Positions 33,224-45,058 of a stretch of 64,000 nt of DNA are shown here, piece after piece; positions within the stretch are counted from its first letter, which is position 1; each line of letters starts with the position of its first letter. This DNA comes from Cerrena zonata. Taxonomy: Eukaryota > Basidiomycota > Agaricomycetes > Polyporales > Cerrenaceae. A program made the position numbers and the translations under genes. Below the pieces are notes generated by a model. The model was given only the letters and a program-made list of their open reading frames with translations. It was not told where the DNA came from and made no database searches. The stretch covers positions 1 through 64,000 of the forward strand of contig JASBNA010000038.1 in the NCBI GenBank assembly GCA_038087015.1, read 5' to 3'.

Positions 33224-35160
33224 ATGGCTCGTACTAAGTCCTCTGCCCCTCGTATCACAAACCCCGTCTCTGTAAGCGGCGCGACTCGACTCTCCAAAGG
33301 GAAGTCTCGCGCTCCTGCCCCCCCTCCTCCCAAGAAAGGTCGTAAGTGGTCGTCGTTGTTCAGAATTTACTTGCATATATGCTGATTATCTAATAGGCCT
33401 TAGTAAACGTCCCGCTCCCTCAGACTACGAGTCTGAGGAGGATGTTCCCCCTAGGAAGTATCGGATTAAGGCTGTCAGTGCGAGTCCCTCGCCTGAGCCT
33501 GAGTCTGACGTCGAGCGTGCTCATCCACAAGATGGGACATCAGGTACCTCTCATGCCCCTCGTCGTACTCGCTCAGAGTCTCTTCCTCTTCATGATGTCG
33601 AGCCCGCTGAGGACGATATTGAAGAGGAGGAGGACTATGGGTATGGTGACCATGAAGGCGACGACGAGGAAGACGAGGACGAGCTCCCCGAGCCCTTATA
33701 TGACACTGAGACGGCTGCAAGGGTTGCACAGAACCTCGTCGATGCTCTCGCGGAGGCTAAGGATAACCAAAGGTTAGTTTTCTGTGATTATATGCGCATA
33801 TATGCACAACTTATACCCCTGCAGATGCCTGCAACCCTTCAAGAAGGCTGCGAGGGTCATCCCTCGTCTGATCAACCCTTTCTTGAGCATAGGGTCTTCC
33901 ATTGAATGCGGCTTGCGCATCGACCCCGACCTCACCTTTGAGGAACAAAACTTCGCTGGAATAAAAAACATGTAAGTGTGCCTCGCTATATGCTATGCAT
34001 ATACTTACTTACTATATCACTAATAGGACCGAGTCGCTATGCTGGGAAATCAAGTCGTTCTACGACAGGATTTCCGAGATGTGCCCTGCCTTAGTCAAGG
34101 CAATGGATCTCTTCGCAAACGATCCGGCCGCTTTTGAATCCCTTTGCAAATATGTTGGTTTATTGTTTATTCTATTTCGTCTCTCATATTGGATACTGAT
34201 GACTCATGTGTGGCCTTTAGATGGACAAGAATGCGAACGCGGCGAGACGCGATGATTGCAGCCGCATTCGCCACCATGTACTAATCTACATCGACGATAT
34301 TCCATCCACTCTTGAGAAGGATGAACGTGGATGGCACAACAGGCAGACTGCTCGTCTCTTGTGCCCTCAAGATCAGCTCGAAGAGTTTGATGCAGACTGG
34401 TTAAGGTATGTTGAGGCGCATATATTCACCCTTGTGTCTTATTTTACCTGCTTCTAACTCTCCCAGATTTGCGAATGAGGTCATGAGCGGTGTAAGGGAG
34501 ATCGACGAGAATGATCTCCCCTCGTTCTTGTGGGACCAAACAGCCACCGATCCAAATAACCCGTATGCAGGTCTGTGTCGAGGACCGCTTCTCTTGAAGG
34601 CAAGTATTTCTCTCTTTTATTTTATCTCTATTCTCACTCGAATTTCCAGTGCTTCCGTAACGTTTTCACGGGCCCGCGCACTGGTAAGAAAAATGAGCCG
34701 GGCTTAGAGCCTGGCAAGGCTTGCCTGATGCAAAAGCATACCATCGTCAAGGTCCTTCCTGACATGCTTGGCTACATATCTGCATTGGTAAGTGTTTTAT
34801 GTTATGTTTACTCTTATTCTCTCATTCACTTTCCTCCCTAGATTCGGTTCTGTATTAATTCTCAACCTCGATGGAAGTCCAAAGACGGCGATTTCGACAA
34901 CGCCGAATTTTTTGTCATCGTCCGGGACCTCTTCAACAGCGAGTCTGCCTTTGGGAAGAGGTGGGCAGAGGAAACTCTCGAGTGGTGGAACTTGTATGTT
35001 TTTTTTTTAACTCTCTTCGTGTAAACTAATACCTATCTTGATTCTTAGGCAGGTTTTCTTCACGAGACCGGCCGAGATGCGCAGGAATGTCGGCAACTCG
35101 GTTCTGGGAAAACTTCACGCTCATCTGCGTCTTCAGGAGGAGCTTGCTGACGTTGTTTGA
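33224..35160 (+). CDS. DUF6698 protein beside the Plavaka transposase
   Basis: Hypothetical protein of the fungal DUF6698 family. Nine or so short exons run from ATG 33224 to TGA 35158-35160. The N-terminus is basic and Pro-rich, followed by a long acidic stretch (EEEEDYGYGDHEGDDEEDEDE). The conserved C-terminal half includes CFRNVFTGP, KPG-like and HTIVKVLP segments, RFCINSQPRWKSKDGDF, the aromatic EETLEWWN near the end and a final VFFTRP strand. It is divergent from the transposase, 225 bp apart, so the two probably share a promoter region. DUF6698 genes often lie next to Plavaka transposases, suggesting a second gene of that element, though its function is unknown. Confidence 0.65.
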
Positions 35161-37041
35161 TCCTTTGTCCCCCCTTTTTCGTCTTGTCCTTGCTCTCTCT
35201 CTCTCTCTCGCTTGCTCACTCTTTTTCAACTACTTTTCTTTTCGTGCTCTCTAAGGTTCCGAGCTAACGGTCTGCTTGTCGCTATGTTAACTGCTCCCAA
35301 TACTCTACTAAGTACGTTTCTATTTTTTTCTTTCATTTGTTTCCGACTGAATGCGTTTGTTTTGTTGTAGTTCTCTGCCGGTCTCCTACCGTGCCCAGGA
35401 CTGCATTGGTAGGAGGTTAACTGCCTATTTAGGAAGCTCGTTAACATTGCCTTCGATTCCAGCGTGTGCATTTTTAAAAAAACTGAACGTAAGTTTACTT
35501 TCTTTATTATTTCGTCATTGTGTCAGGGTAATAATGTTAGTCTAGACGAACTCGAGCCGTACGGACTCAGTGTTTATAGTTATGGTATGTTTCTTCTTTC
35601 CCTTTTGTTTTCATCATTCACTCAAGCGTATACTATCTTCATAGGACTTGTTGTTACCTGCTATTTGTAGCTTTTTGCTCTCGTTTACGCACGCTCATGC
35701 TCATGTATACCAGATTCCAATTCCGATTGTAATTTTATTTGCTGTATGCGATTTCGAATAATGTGCGGAGCAAAAAAAAAAAAAAAAAAAGGGAGGCGAA
35801 CAATTGGTATATGTATTGCAGCGGGGACGTTGTAGCATCAAGGTGTTACAGCGGGAGCGTCGTAGCATCAAGATGTTGTACTAAGGCCAACTATTGCGGC
35901 GACAATGCCGACTATTGCGATGACGGGTGGTGGCATGTGGCAATGATCCGCACAACGTGCCAATATCAACTCTAGAAAATATAAAAGATTTCTATATGTG
36001 GCAACCTTCCGTTGAATGTTACATTGTGTATGAAATGTTGCAACACCCCCACATCCTGGGTTATTAAATTACCTCATTCATTAGGTTGTCGACACTTCAT
36101 TTATTGCGTAAGTGGTGTTATATCTTATTATTTCACTTCCCCGCACTTGGGGTATTTTCGTGATGAACATTGAGCGCCATCCGCATCTTGCTCAAATCGA
36201 CGGGAGTGTCCTGAATGCTCCTTTTGCGATTGTTTCTGTGACAGTTGGCCGTAGGCTCTTCAGACATGGTTGTAATTAGCTTGGAGTTGATGGATGCTAC
36301 GAGAGGAGAACACGATCAGGGTGTAGGTGATGGCTAAGTATCAAGCTTGAAGCTTCCTTCTACTAGAGGTCGACTGGGCGGAAGACACACAGACGACATG
36401 AGGTAGTCTAGAAGGAATTGTACTATTACAAACATGCTGTAAGCAAACAGAAGGCGAATTCAAGTTCAAGTGCTATAAGATACGAAATAGGTGGAAACAT
36501 GACATGTATAATCATATACACAAAGGCCAACGCAATTACTGTGTTATTGTCTTCAACATTCGAAGCACGGCCCGTCGCAAAAGTTGATATGGATAGTATA
36601 GAGGAGCAGAAGTAGGACATGTATACACGGTCGCGACTCGGAGGACACCTTAGAACCGGTCCTAGGGTAAAGAGGGCTTTGCAGCATATAATTCATCAAT
36701 AGGGCATAGACACGACCACATGCACCATGATAGAAGTGTGAAATAAATACAATCAGGGGAATCATAGGAAAGCGAAGTAGGCAAACGGTAAACAAAACGG
36801 TTGGTATAACGAAACGAGGTGTACGACGACGACGGGTTGCTACGACAAGGAAAGCAATAGATAGATAGTGGTGATGACGAGAGAGGAGAGAAATAGCGAT
36901 GCAGATAGCGAGATTCAAATCAGAGGGTTCGTGTCCGTTGTGCGAAAAGAGGAGATTGAGAGAACGAGAAAGAAAAAGAGAAAACGTCTCTATCCGGCCG
37001 AGAGTCTTCTAATGAGAAATATAATAATGAGACAATACCGC
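35161..37041. other. Non-coding flank with tandem repeats
   Basis: The 5' part may be spliced 3' leader of the DUF6698 transcript. An A18 run lies at 35771-35788. Two 30-bp direct repeats, CAGCGGGNNCGTYGTAGCATCAA, lie at about 35818-35877, and two ACTATTGCGRYGACAATG-like units at 35889-35925; they could be subterminal repeats of the Plavaka element. No convincing gene was seen from 35930 to 37041. Confidence 0.5.
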
Positions 37042-38911
37042 TCAGTTCAGGCCCCAAATGCCTGCTTTCCTGACGCCTTCGACCAGGGCATCGACATTCC
37101 CCAACAGACCGCCCAGGATCTCCTTCTTTTCTTCCATCGTCCGCGCACCATTCTTTTCGATAACTGGTAAAGCAGGAGAGACGGAAGTCCGGAGTCCCTG
37201 GGTATCGATACTGCTTTGGCCGCGGCGGTGGCCTTTTTGGAAAGGTTTCGAGACGGGTGGTGGAGAATGTGGCGGGGAGAGAAGAGACTTGGACGAAGTC
37301 GTTGGCGTATTCAGGTTCGTTCGCGAACCAAGTTTGACCGGGGTTTCCAAAGATTGGAGAGAGCGCATACGAGCGTGTCTCTGAATCGGGGTATCCTCCT
37401 GGTTTGTTCTCGACATGAAAACCTCCCTCTCCCCACGCTCCTTTCGGTCTTGCGTAGACGGCTTAGAGCTGGTCCGAGCCAGACTGGAGACACGAGGCAT
37501 CCCGACTCCCAACTTGCTAATTTGGGCCTTCTTGGGTGTTGTCGGGATAAAATCGACATCTTTGCGGAGCATGAGGAGGGAACGAGGCTGTGCAGATGGC
37601 GGCGTAATGAGTCGGGAAGGTTTTGAGGCAGTTCCCTTCGGCGCCGGGGTCGGGGACGACTCAACAGGAGTCGATGATCCATCGAACGAGTCACCAGAGA
37701 AACTTGTTGCGTAAGTCGAACTCTCGCACGATTCGATGCTGCTGGTCGTCCTTGCGTCCCAAGTAGAGGAAGTGGAAGAGTAGCTTGACGAGGGAGAATC
37801 CGAAAGATCCGTACTGGAGGTAATTGAACGTGTTGAAGTATTGGTACTCGTGTTGAGACTAGACGGGGAATTGGGGGCAGTGGGTATATTGATGGGAGTG
37901 CTGCGACCAGTAGGAGTAGGCAGCGAGGCTTCATTGGAGGGCGAATTGGTTTCGTCTAATAGATAAAAGTATAGGAATTCGAGACATTTCATCCTAGATT
38001 AGATATAGACGTTAGTGATTCAGGCACGATAATGATGTCACAAGCCGAAGAAAGCGGAGCTTGAGACAGGAGAACAAGGGAAGACAAAGAACAAGGGGGA
38101 CGATGGAAATAGGAGAAAGTCGAACATACCGAACCTCCCTAGGCGTGCCAGCCCGTTTGAGTATCTTTACAACATATTGTACACCGTTGACGCTTTCAAA
38201 GACACGCAGAGCGGGGGAAGAGTCGACGAGTATGCAAAGCAAAGTATCAAGGACAGCAGAAGATAAGGAAGGTGGAGAAGACTTTGACTGAGAGGAAGAG
38301 GATGAGGATGAGTTCGTGAAAGAGACATGTCGTGAGGCCATAAAAAGATCGAGAAGGGTATGGAGAGGGTAGCGTCTGCCGAGCCATTGTTTGCTTGGCG
38401 GGTGGTTGAGGGCGACACCTTGTATTATTGAGAGTGCTTGAATGAGCTGAGAGGCAAGGGTAACGAGATCGTTGTCTTTCTCGTCTGTACGATTCGTCAG
38501 AAAGGGGTCAACGAAGGAACGAGTCGGTACTTACTATCGCAGCCTTTGCTTATTAACGTCTCCAATCTCGCTGTCGACTCGGTGATCCAAGAAAGCAGTC
38601 GTGAAGGAACTAAAGTAGTACAACATTAGAATCTTGTCAATGGTAAAAGAAAGGAGACGGACCATTGCATTGGAAGGTATCTTGAAGCGCAACGAAATAG
38701 CGCAACGTGTACTCTGCCTCATCGTTTAGTATCGAGCGAGTGCACAGTTGTGCCAGAAGTCGTTCCAACGTATCCAACGCAGCTCCTTTCTTGACTGAAC
38801 TGCTTCTCGAGGACGCAAGCTAATGAAATACGGTCAAGATGGATAACGAAGAGAGAAGTTGATGAAGCGTACCTCGTCGAGAGCGTCCTGGATGGTGTCC
38901 TGGAGGAGCAT
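37042..38911 (-). CDS. cdc14: Cdc14-type septation initiation network protein
   Basis: Homologue of fission yeast Cdc14, the partner of Sid1 kinase in the septation initiation network at the spindle pole body; it is not the phosphatase of the same name. Exons from 38911 encode an N-terminal helical domain (DTIQDALDE, LDTLERLLAQL, YTLRYFVALQDTFQC, LASQLIQALSIIQG, HPPSKQWLGRR, LDTLLCILVDSSPALRVFE), then the hallmark KILKRAGTPREVR followed after an intron by KCLEFLYFYLLDE. A long Ser/Thr/Pro-rich region follows and the C-terminus is EGVRKAGIWGLN, typical of basidiomycete members. The start MLLQ at 38911 is the best local ATG; an upstream exon is possible because the sequence there also looks like a splice acceptor. 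Phosphorylation-prone Ser/Thr-Pro sites are abundant. Confidence 0.8.
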
Positions 38912-40639
38912 AAGAGAAATGATTAAGCGAGTTGAGGACGATTGGCCGAGCAATAAGTGCGGAATCAATCGCAAAGTACAGATCAAAATCCAGTCAGGAT
39001 CAAACCCTAATCCGCTTCCACATTTTCAACATCGGCGCTTCGTCCCGGTCCGCTCCTCCCGCCGTACACGTTGAGACAACGCCTTGTCCTCGAGTTTCCT
39101 TCTCTTTTCTTGTATTTTCTGCAGCTTTCATGGTCGTTGATGGAGGTAGAGAACAAGGATGAAAGGTGAATTGCAACCGGAAAAATATAGGCACTAGTTT
39201 GACCTTTTAGCTTCTAGGTTTTGCCTGAACTACATCGTTTTCTCACGCTACTTGTACATAGACTGCAAAAGTGTCTCAGTTGCGCAAACTAACTGCTTGC
39301 TGTTGGCTCGCTGTATGAGTATAGGTGTACGCAGCTCTACGTTAGCAACGACACACTTCTCTTTGCTGACCTTACCGACGAACAATGTCTCTGCTGTCAA
39401 TCAGTCCATCGTCCATCCTTACCCTATTTACAGATCGCAGAAGGTCACCCCAAACTGCCAGACGACAACTATTGCGGGTTTTTTGACGCGTTTACGCAAG
39501 TACCTCCATTTATTTCTCACCAGCTGTGGAACGAGCCCGGTATCTCAGGTTTGAGGTGTACCTTCCTCCGAGATACGCTGTGACTCAACGAGCAACCCTA
39601 AGCCATTTGCCGCAGCCGCCCTGTTTCTAGAGAACAAGAACTAACCGCGGCTTGCCACCTTTCTCGACCAATCTCGTCTGGCCGACCAGCGGGGATATTC
39701 CCAACACTCGGCGATTCTTCAACTAACTCATGCGCTGATTAAGAGTACAACATTCCGCTCGACATTCTGATGGTCCATCTAGAAGCATGCAAGCTGAACC
39801 ACTTTACGAAGCACTTTGTTCTTACTCTGTAAAGGGAAGATGCACAATATTTCACCTTTCCGCTACCTTACTGCTTCACTTTGGTGTATCCCATTGCCCT
39901 CTCACATTCATTGAACTTTGCTTAGCGTAGGATTATGTGTCACTCTCCTGGAAGCGTCGTTGAACATCATGTGTGTATGCCTCTATATGGCCCTTTTCAA
40001 ATCTCGGAGAAATGGGTTCCGGAGAACGAACGATTGCTGCCCCCAGCGTATCGCCCTTTCATATCTTCAGCAGCTCTAGTACCTCTTCTACTTCTTAGGC
40101 CAGCGTCACGAACCGATACCTAGACTCGGGATGATGTCTCACTTCAGGAATCCCTTCGAAGTCACCGATCAAAGCGGTTGGTCGAGTACTTGTACGGTAT
40201 CGATGAAAGAAAAGCCTTCAAAGCTCGTCTCGTAAAATCTCGACTACAATAGAGAAGAAACCATCGTGCATTCCAGTTCATTGTCTTCGTTTTTAATGAC
40301 ATCAAGTCAACTATCGACTCTATCTTTAATGACCAAAATATAACTTTTACATATGTACATTTCATACGACCAGCGCGAAAATATGAGAACACCCCTAGTT
40401 CAACGGTCCGCATAAGTGTCTGTGACCTAAGAATAAAAGCAACACTGCAGCGATCCCATAATTGTGGCAACGTGTGAATGAATGAACGCCTACGGGTCGC
40501 TCGGATTGACGACGGGTGTCCGTCGTCTGCTGATCAACTTCGTCATGGCCCGAAGGTGAGGTGAGTGTGAAACGCGTTTCATAACTCGAACAACTTCTTT
40601 ATAAGTCTCATTGTCTTTCCTTTGCACACTACACTCGCC
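38912..40639. other. Intergenic region, nothing recognised
   Basis: Spacer between the divergent Cdc14-like and FAH-family genes. Several open frames under 110 codons exist on both strands; none has splice partners or a recognisable motif. Confidence 0.55.
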
Positions 40640-41934
40640 ATGGCACCTATCAGAACAGTGAGTACTTTGTTGTTCTACCTCGTTCGTAACAACTAACGAC
40701 ATTCTTTACAGCAATGGACCAGACTTATTCGCTTCGTCGCTGCAGAAACGTCTGAGGTTCATCTCGGTCAACCAGTCGACGCTAAACTTGATAGTACGTC
40801 CCAACACTATACGACTATACCTGTTCTTACCTCTTGAGGCAGTCGGTCTTGCTTTCAGACAGAAGAAGACCATCAAAGCGTACGAAATCCTCGGAGGAGT
40901 TCTTGATCCCGCGGCTCAAGTCACCAACAATGTCTTGACCGTAAAGCACCTCTTGACGCCACTTTCGAGAGAGCAGCTGGGGATTGTGCGGTGTTTAGGC
41001 TTGAATTATGGCGATCATGCAGTACGTCACCATTTTGCTATCGTTCCCGTCCTCTAACTCAAGCTTTATATGTAATAAAGGCCGAAACGAAGATGGCCAA
41101 GCCAAAGTGCGTTTTCTTATTTGCCGGTGATGGTGTTTTATGATAATGAAATTTCTAGGTACCCGATCCTATTCTACAAACCTCCAACTGCCATCATTGG
41201 ACCTGGAGCACCTATCACAGTTCCGAAAGAGACCCAACCTCCAGAGAAGCACCAACCTGATTATGAAGTCGAATTGACTATTGTTATTGGGAAAGCGGCG
41301 AAGGATGTGAAAGAAGAAGATGCATTGGACTATGTCTTGGCGTACACCGTCTCGAATGATGTGAGTGTGGTTATAGGATAAGGTGCGCACAAGGCTGACA
41401 ATAAGTAAAGATCTCTTTCAGGTATCATCAACTTGCGGTATCGCAATGGGGTTTCTCGAAGGGCTTTGGTAGAATTGTCTCTCGTTAACTCATCGAATCC
41501 GAAAGCTCACAAAATTTTTACCGCTCCAGACGATGCAACACCCTTCGGACCCACCCTCGTCGCGGCGCACACCATCGACCCTCAAACTCTACCTCTAAAG
41601 ACAATAGTCAACGGAAAGACTCTTCAAGACGGCAACACCTCGTGAGTTAACACACCACATGCAGAGTCTATACCGTCTAACTCTTACACTTTCCCATAGT
41701 GATCAGCTATTCACTGTCCGTCAAACCATTGCCCACTTGTCGAAAGGCACAACGCTCCTACCCGGATCAATCATAATGACAGGAACACCGAAGGGTGTAG
41801 GTTTTGTTAGAAAGCCTGCAGTATACCTTAAACACGGGGACGAGGTAACTGTTTGGATCGGAGGTGGAATTGGAAGCTGTGTCAACGATGTCGAGGAAGA
41901 AGGGAAAGGCGATATTTTGAAGGCCAAGTTGTAA
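40640..41934 (+). CDS. Fumarylacetoacetate hydrolase family enzyme
   Basis: Cytosolic or mitochondrial enzyme of the FAH fold, probably an acylpyruvase, oxaloacetate tautomerase or HpaG-like isomerase/decarboxylase. About eight exons give roughly 290-300 residues. Visible: IVRCLGLNYGDHA, the substrate-side segment PILFYKPPTAIIGPG, metal ligands Glu-x-Glu in YEVELTIVIG and Asp in TVSND, the SQWGFSKGFD block, FGPTLVAA, VNGKTLQDG, and TGTPKGVGF before a C-terminal beta region. Two points needed care. After TVSND the acceptor must be AAAG at about 41410 rather than CTTTCAG at 41422 to stay in frame. An intron GTAGAA...CTCCAG (about 41471-41530) separates SKGFD from ATPFGP. With these the gene is intact. 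It is co-oriented with the SSADH gene 820 bp downstream. Confidence 0.8.
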
Positions 41935-42756
41935 TCATGATTGACGAGATAGAGAATCCCGACCCCACGTCCTGGATAGTTATTCATTTTGTCATTGATA
42001 GATTCATGGAAATCCTAATCAAAGCCCATTACCATGTTGAAGTCAACAGAGAAGAGTGCGTCCAGCAACATATTTGAAGATAACGAGCATTCCCAGCACT
42101 GCATTGGACATTGTTGGGACGGAAAAAGGAGAAACAACTGGCAGGTGTCAGACTGAGTACCATCATATTCACGGGGTCCCGACGGCATACGTTAGTACAG
42201 AGGTGCCGTTTACCGTTTGAGAAATACTCAATACAGTACTATGAGGACTCTGAAGATCTAATGACTTAATAATATCCATTCTCCTACTAGATGATCAAAG
42301 ACACTAGCAAACGTGGTCTCCTCACGGTCCCGTTGGAGTGTCAGGCATAATCTGGTACAATTAAGATCGATTCTAGGCCTCGGGAAATGCCGGCTTATCA
42401 CTAGGCAGGTGCGAAAATCTTTATCGGAACGAAAAACGTAGCATCGAAGCCGGAGCTGGAAAGAAATATCCCGTTCGTGATACGGAATCATCATAGTTGT
42501 ACAGTTACCCTCGCCAGTGTTTTTATTCAGTAAACTGTGTTATGTTTGACATGAAACAGCTGTATCTCGCCAGATAAGGAAGAAGGAATGACGCTGCAGG
42601 ACAACAAGGACAAGCAACGGAAAGCCGGAATGATGGATGAAGTCATCTGTGCTCGGCGTCTGGCACTTTCAGGCAAAACACCTCCTCCAAAGATACCAGG
42701 TGGGACTGTCTCTCACGAAAACCACTCCCTTTATATTCCTTCCAACTGACTCGGAC

Positions 42757-45058
42757 ATGGTCCGACTCTTGCGCTCTGCAAATACCCTGCTGACCCGACG
42801 GACTCTCTGTACCACTGCTCCAACATCGAGGATACTAACGAGGAGCTCACCTGTAAACTTCAATCGAATAGCTCTTGGCCAAGGTTTAGCATTACATAGG
42901 ATGGCGAGTACAGCTGCATCTATCGTGCGTATACCTTTAGACTCGTTACGAGCAACCTTTCACAACATGTTCGGTCTTCGATCATAGTTCAACTTGAAGG
43001 ATACCTCCCTTCTGCATACCCAAGGCTTCATCGACGGCCAATGGGTTGATGCAAAGGAAGGAGCCAAAATTTCCGTCACTAGTGCGTCTTTCGTCTCGCC
43101 TCGAGAGTACCATAAACCTTTACATGTCCCCTAGACCCTGCGACCACCGAAGAAATTGGCCAAGTCCCCGAGATGGGTATCGCAGAGACAAAAGAAGCCA
43201 TCGAGGCTGCCTCGAAGGCCTTCAAAACTTGGAGCAAGACAACGGCCAAGGTTTGACCCTTGACCCGTGCCTTCATGCCGTACCGGGCTCACCGCAACAT
43301 TGTTCTTAGCATCGACATGATATTCTCATGAAATTCTTCGCTCTCATGAAAGAGCATGAAGATGACTTGGCCCGGATTATCGTGCGTCATACCCGTTTCC
43401 ATTTGTGGGAAATATGTTCTTAACTACCTGCTATGGTTTAGACCCTTGAGAACGGAAAACCCCTTGCAGACGCAAAGGTTCGCCCGTTTTCCCGATGTCT
43501 GGTTCCCGTGTTAACAAATTTACTCGCGTATATAGGGCGAGAACACTTACAGTGCTTCATATCTCGAGGTACGCATCTGAATATAGATTTTTCGAATATC
43601 ACTAATGCTATCTTTCGTTCTTTAGTGGTTTGGTATGCTTTCTCTGCGTTTGATATAGCGTTAGCTAACACCTTGATACAGCTGAAGAGGCTGTACGAAC
43701 GTATGGAGGTGTGTCTCACATGTGACATAATGACATGGTCTCGGTCTAACTCTACCAATAGAGGTTATTCCGTCAGCTATGTCGAACCTGAGAAACATAG
43801 TTGTAAAACAACCTATTGGTATGTGATACTTCTACGGGTCATGTCTCCTACTGACAATTCATCTCTAGGTGTCGTGTGAGTAATCTCTGGTATCGAACAA
43901 CTGAACTCTTTACCAACCGTATGACAGCTCCATCTTGACACCCTGGAACTTTCCCTCTGCAATGATCACACGAAAGCTCGGCGCTGCCCTTGCGGCCGGA
44001 TGCACGGCCGTCATCAAACCACCTGCAGAAACACCCTTCTCTTGTCTCGCTTTGGTCGAGCTTGCTAACAGGGCAGGTATCCCACCCGGCGTCATCAACG
44101 TTGTCACTACAAACGCCAATATACAAGAAGTTGGCAAGGAGCTATGCGTGAACCCTCTCGTGAAGAAGGTTTCATTCACAGGGAGCACTGGCGTGGCTAA
44201 GCTGCTTTATGGTTATGCCAGTTCGACCCTGAAGAAGTATGTCACAAACTAATAGTGTTCGATCGGCAACTCTAATATTCCCTTAACACAGAGTTTCGAT
44301 TGAGGCCGGCGGAAACGCTCCTTTCATCGTGTTCGATGATGCAGACATCGATGCCGCCGTCGAAGGCGCCATTGCTTGCAAATTCCGCGGTTCTGGCCAA
44401 ACCTGCGTCTGCGCCAACCGGATCTATGTTCAATCATCCGTCTACGCAGAGTTTGCCTCCAGACTCGCGGAGCGAGTTGCCGCATTCAAAGTTGGTGATG
44501 GTCTTGACAGCGAGACGTATGTGTTTTGATCCTCCCTTTTTCCATATACACGTACACCATCTTGATTTTGATTCGAAATGTAGGACACATGGTCCGCTCA
44601 TCCACGAACGGGCGATTGCCAAAGTCGAGCATCACGTTGAAGATGCCATCTCCCGCGGTGCACAGATTATCCACGGCGGTAAACGACTCTCAAGAACGGG
44701 TTCCTTCTTTGCTCCAACGATCCTCTCCGACGTCCCAGCAGACGCCGTGATCAACTTTGAAGAGACTTTCGGCCCAGTCGCAGCCTTGACCAAATTCGAA
44801 ACTGAAGAGGAAGTTCTCAAATTAGCTAATGATACTCCGTTCGGACTTGCAGGATACTTCTTCTCGAGGGACGTGGGTCGAGTCTGGAGAGTCGCCGAGG
44901 CGCTTGAAGTGGGTATGGTTGGAACAAACACCGGATTGTTGAGTCAAGCAGTGATTCCGTTCGGAGGCATCAAGGAGAGCGGCCTAGGAAGGGAGGGAAG
45001 CAAGTACGGGGTCGAGGATTACATGAACATCAAGTTCATTGCGTTCGGCGGGTTGTAA
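42757..45058 (+). CDS. Succinate-semialdehyde dehydrogenase, NAD(P)+
   Basis: Oxidises succinic semialdehyde to succinate, the last step of the GABA shunt. The N-terminus from ATG 42757 is rich in Arg, Ser and Thr with few acidic residues, fitting a mitochondrial presequence. Landmarks: [59 protein letters not shown], catalytic Cys in [35 protein letters not shown] and a C-terminus [16 protein letters not shown] is the Cys pair that forms a redox switch in animal SSADH. At least eleven exons are needed. Two are only 7 nt long: TGGTTTG at 43626-43632 and GTGTCGT at 43869-43875; both are required to restore LEWFAEEAV and PIGVVSILTPW. Assembly is in phase throughout, so the gene looks functional. 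Confidence 0.9.
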
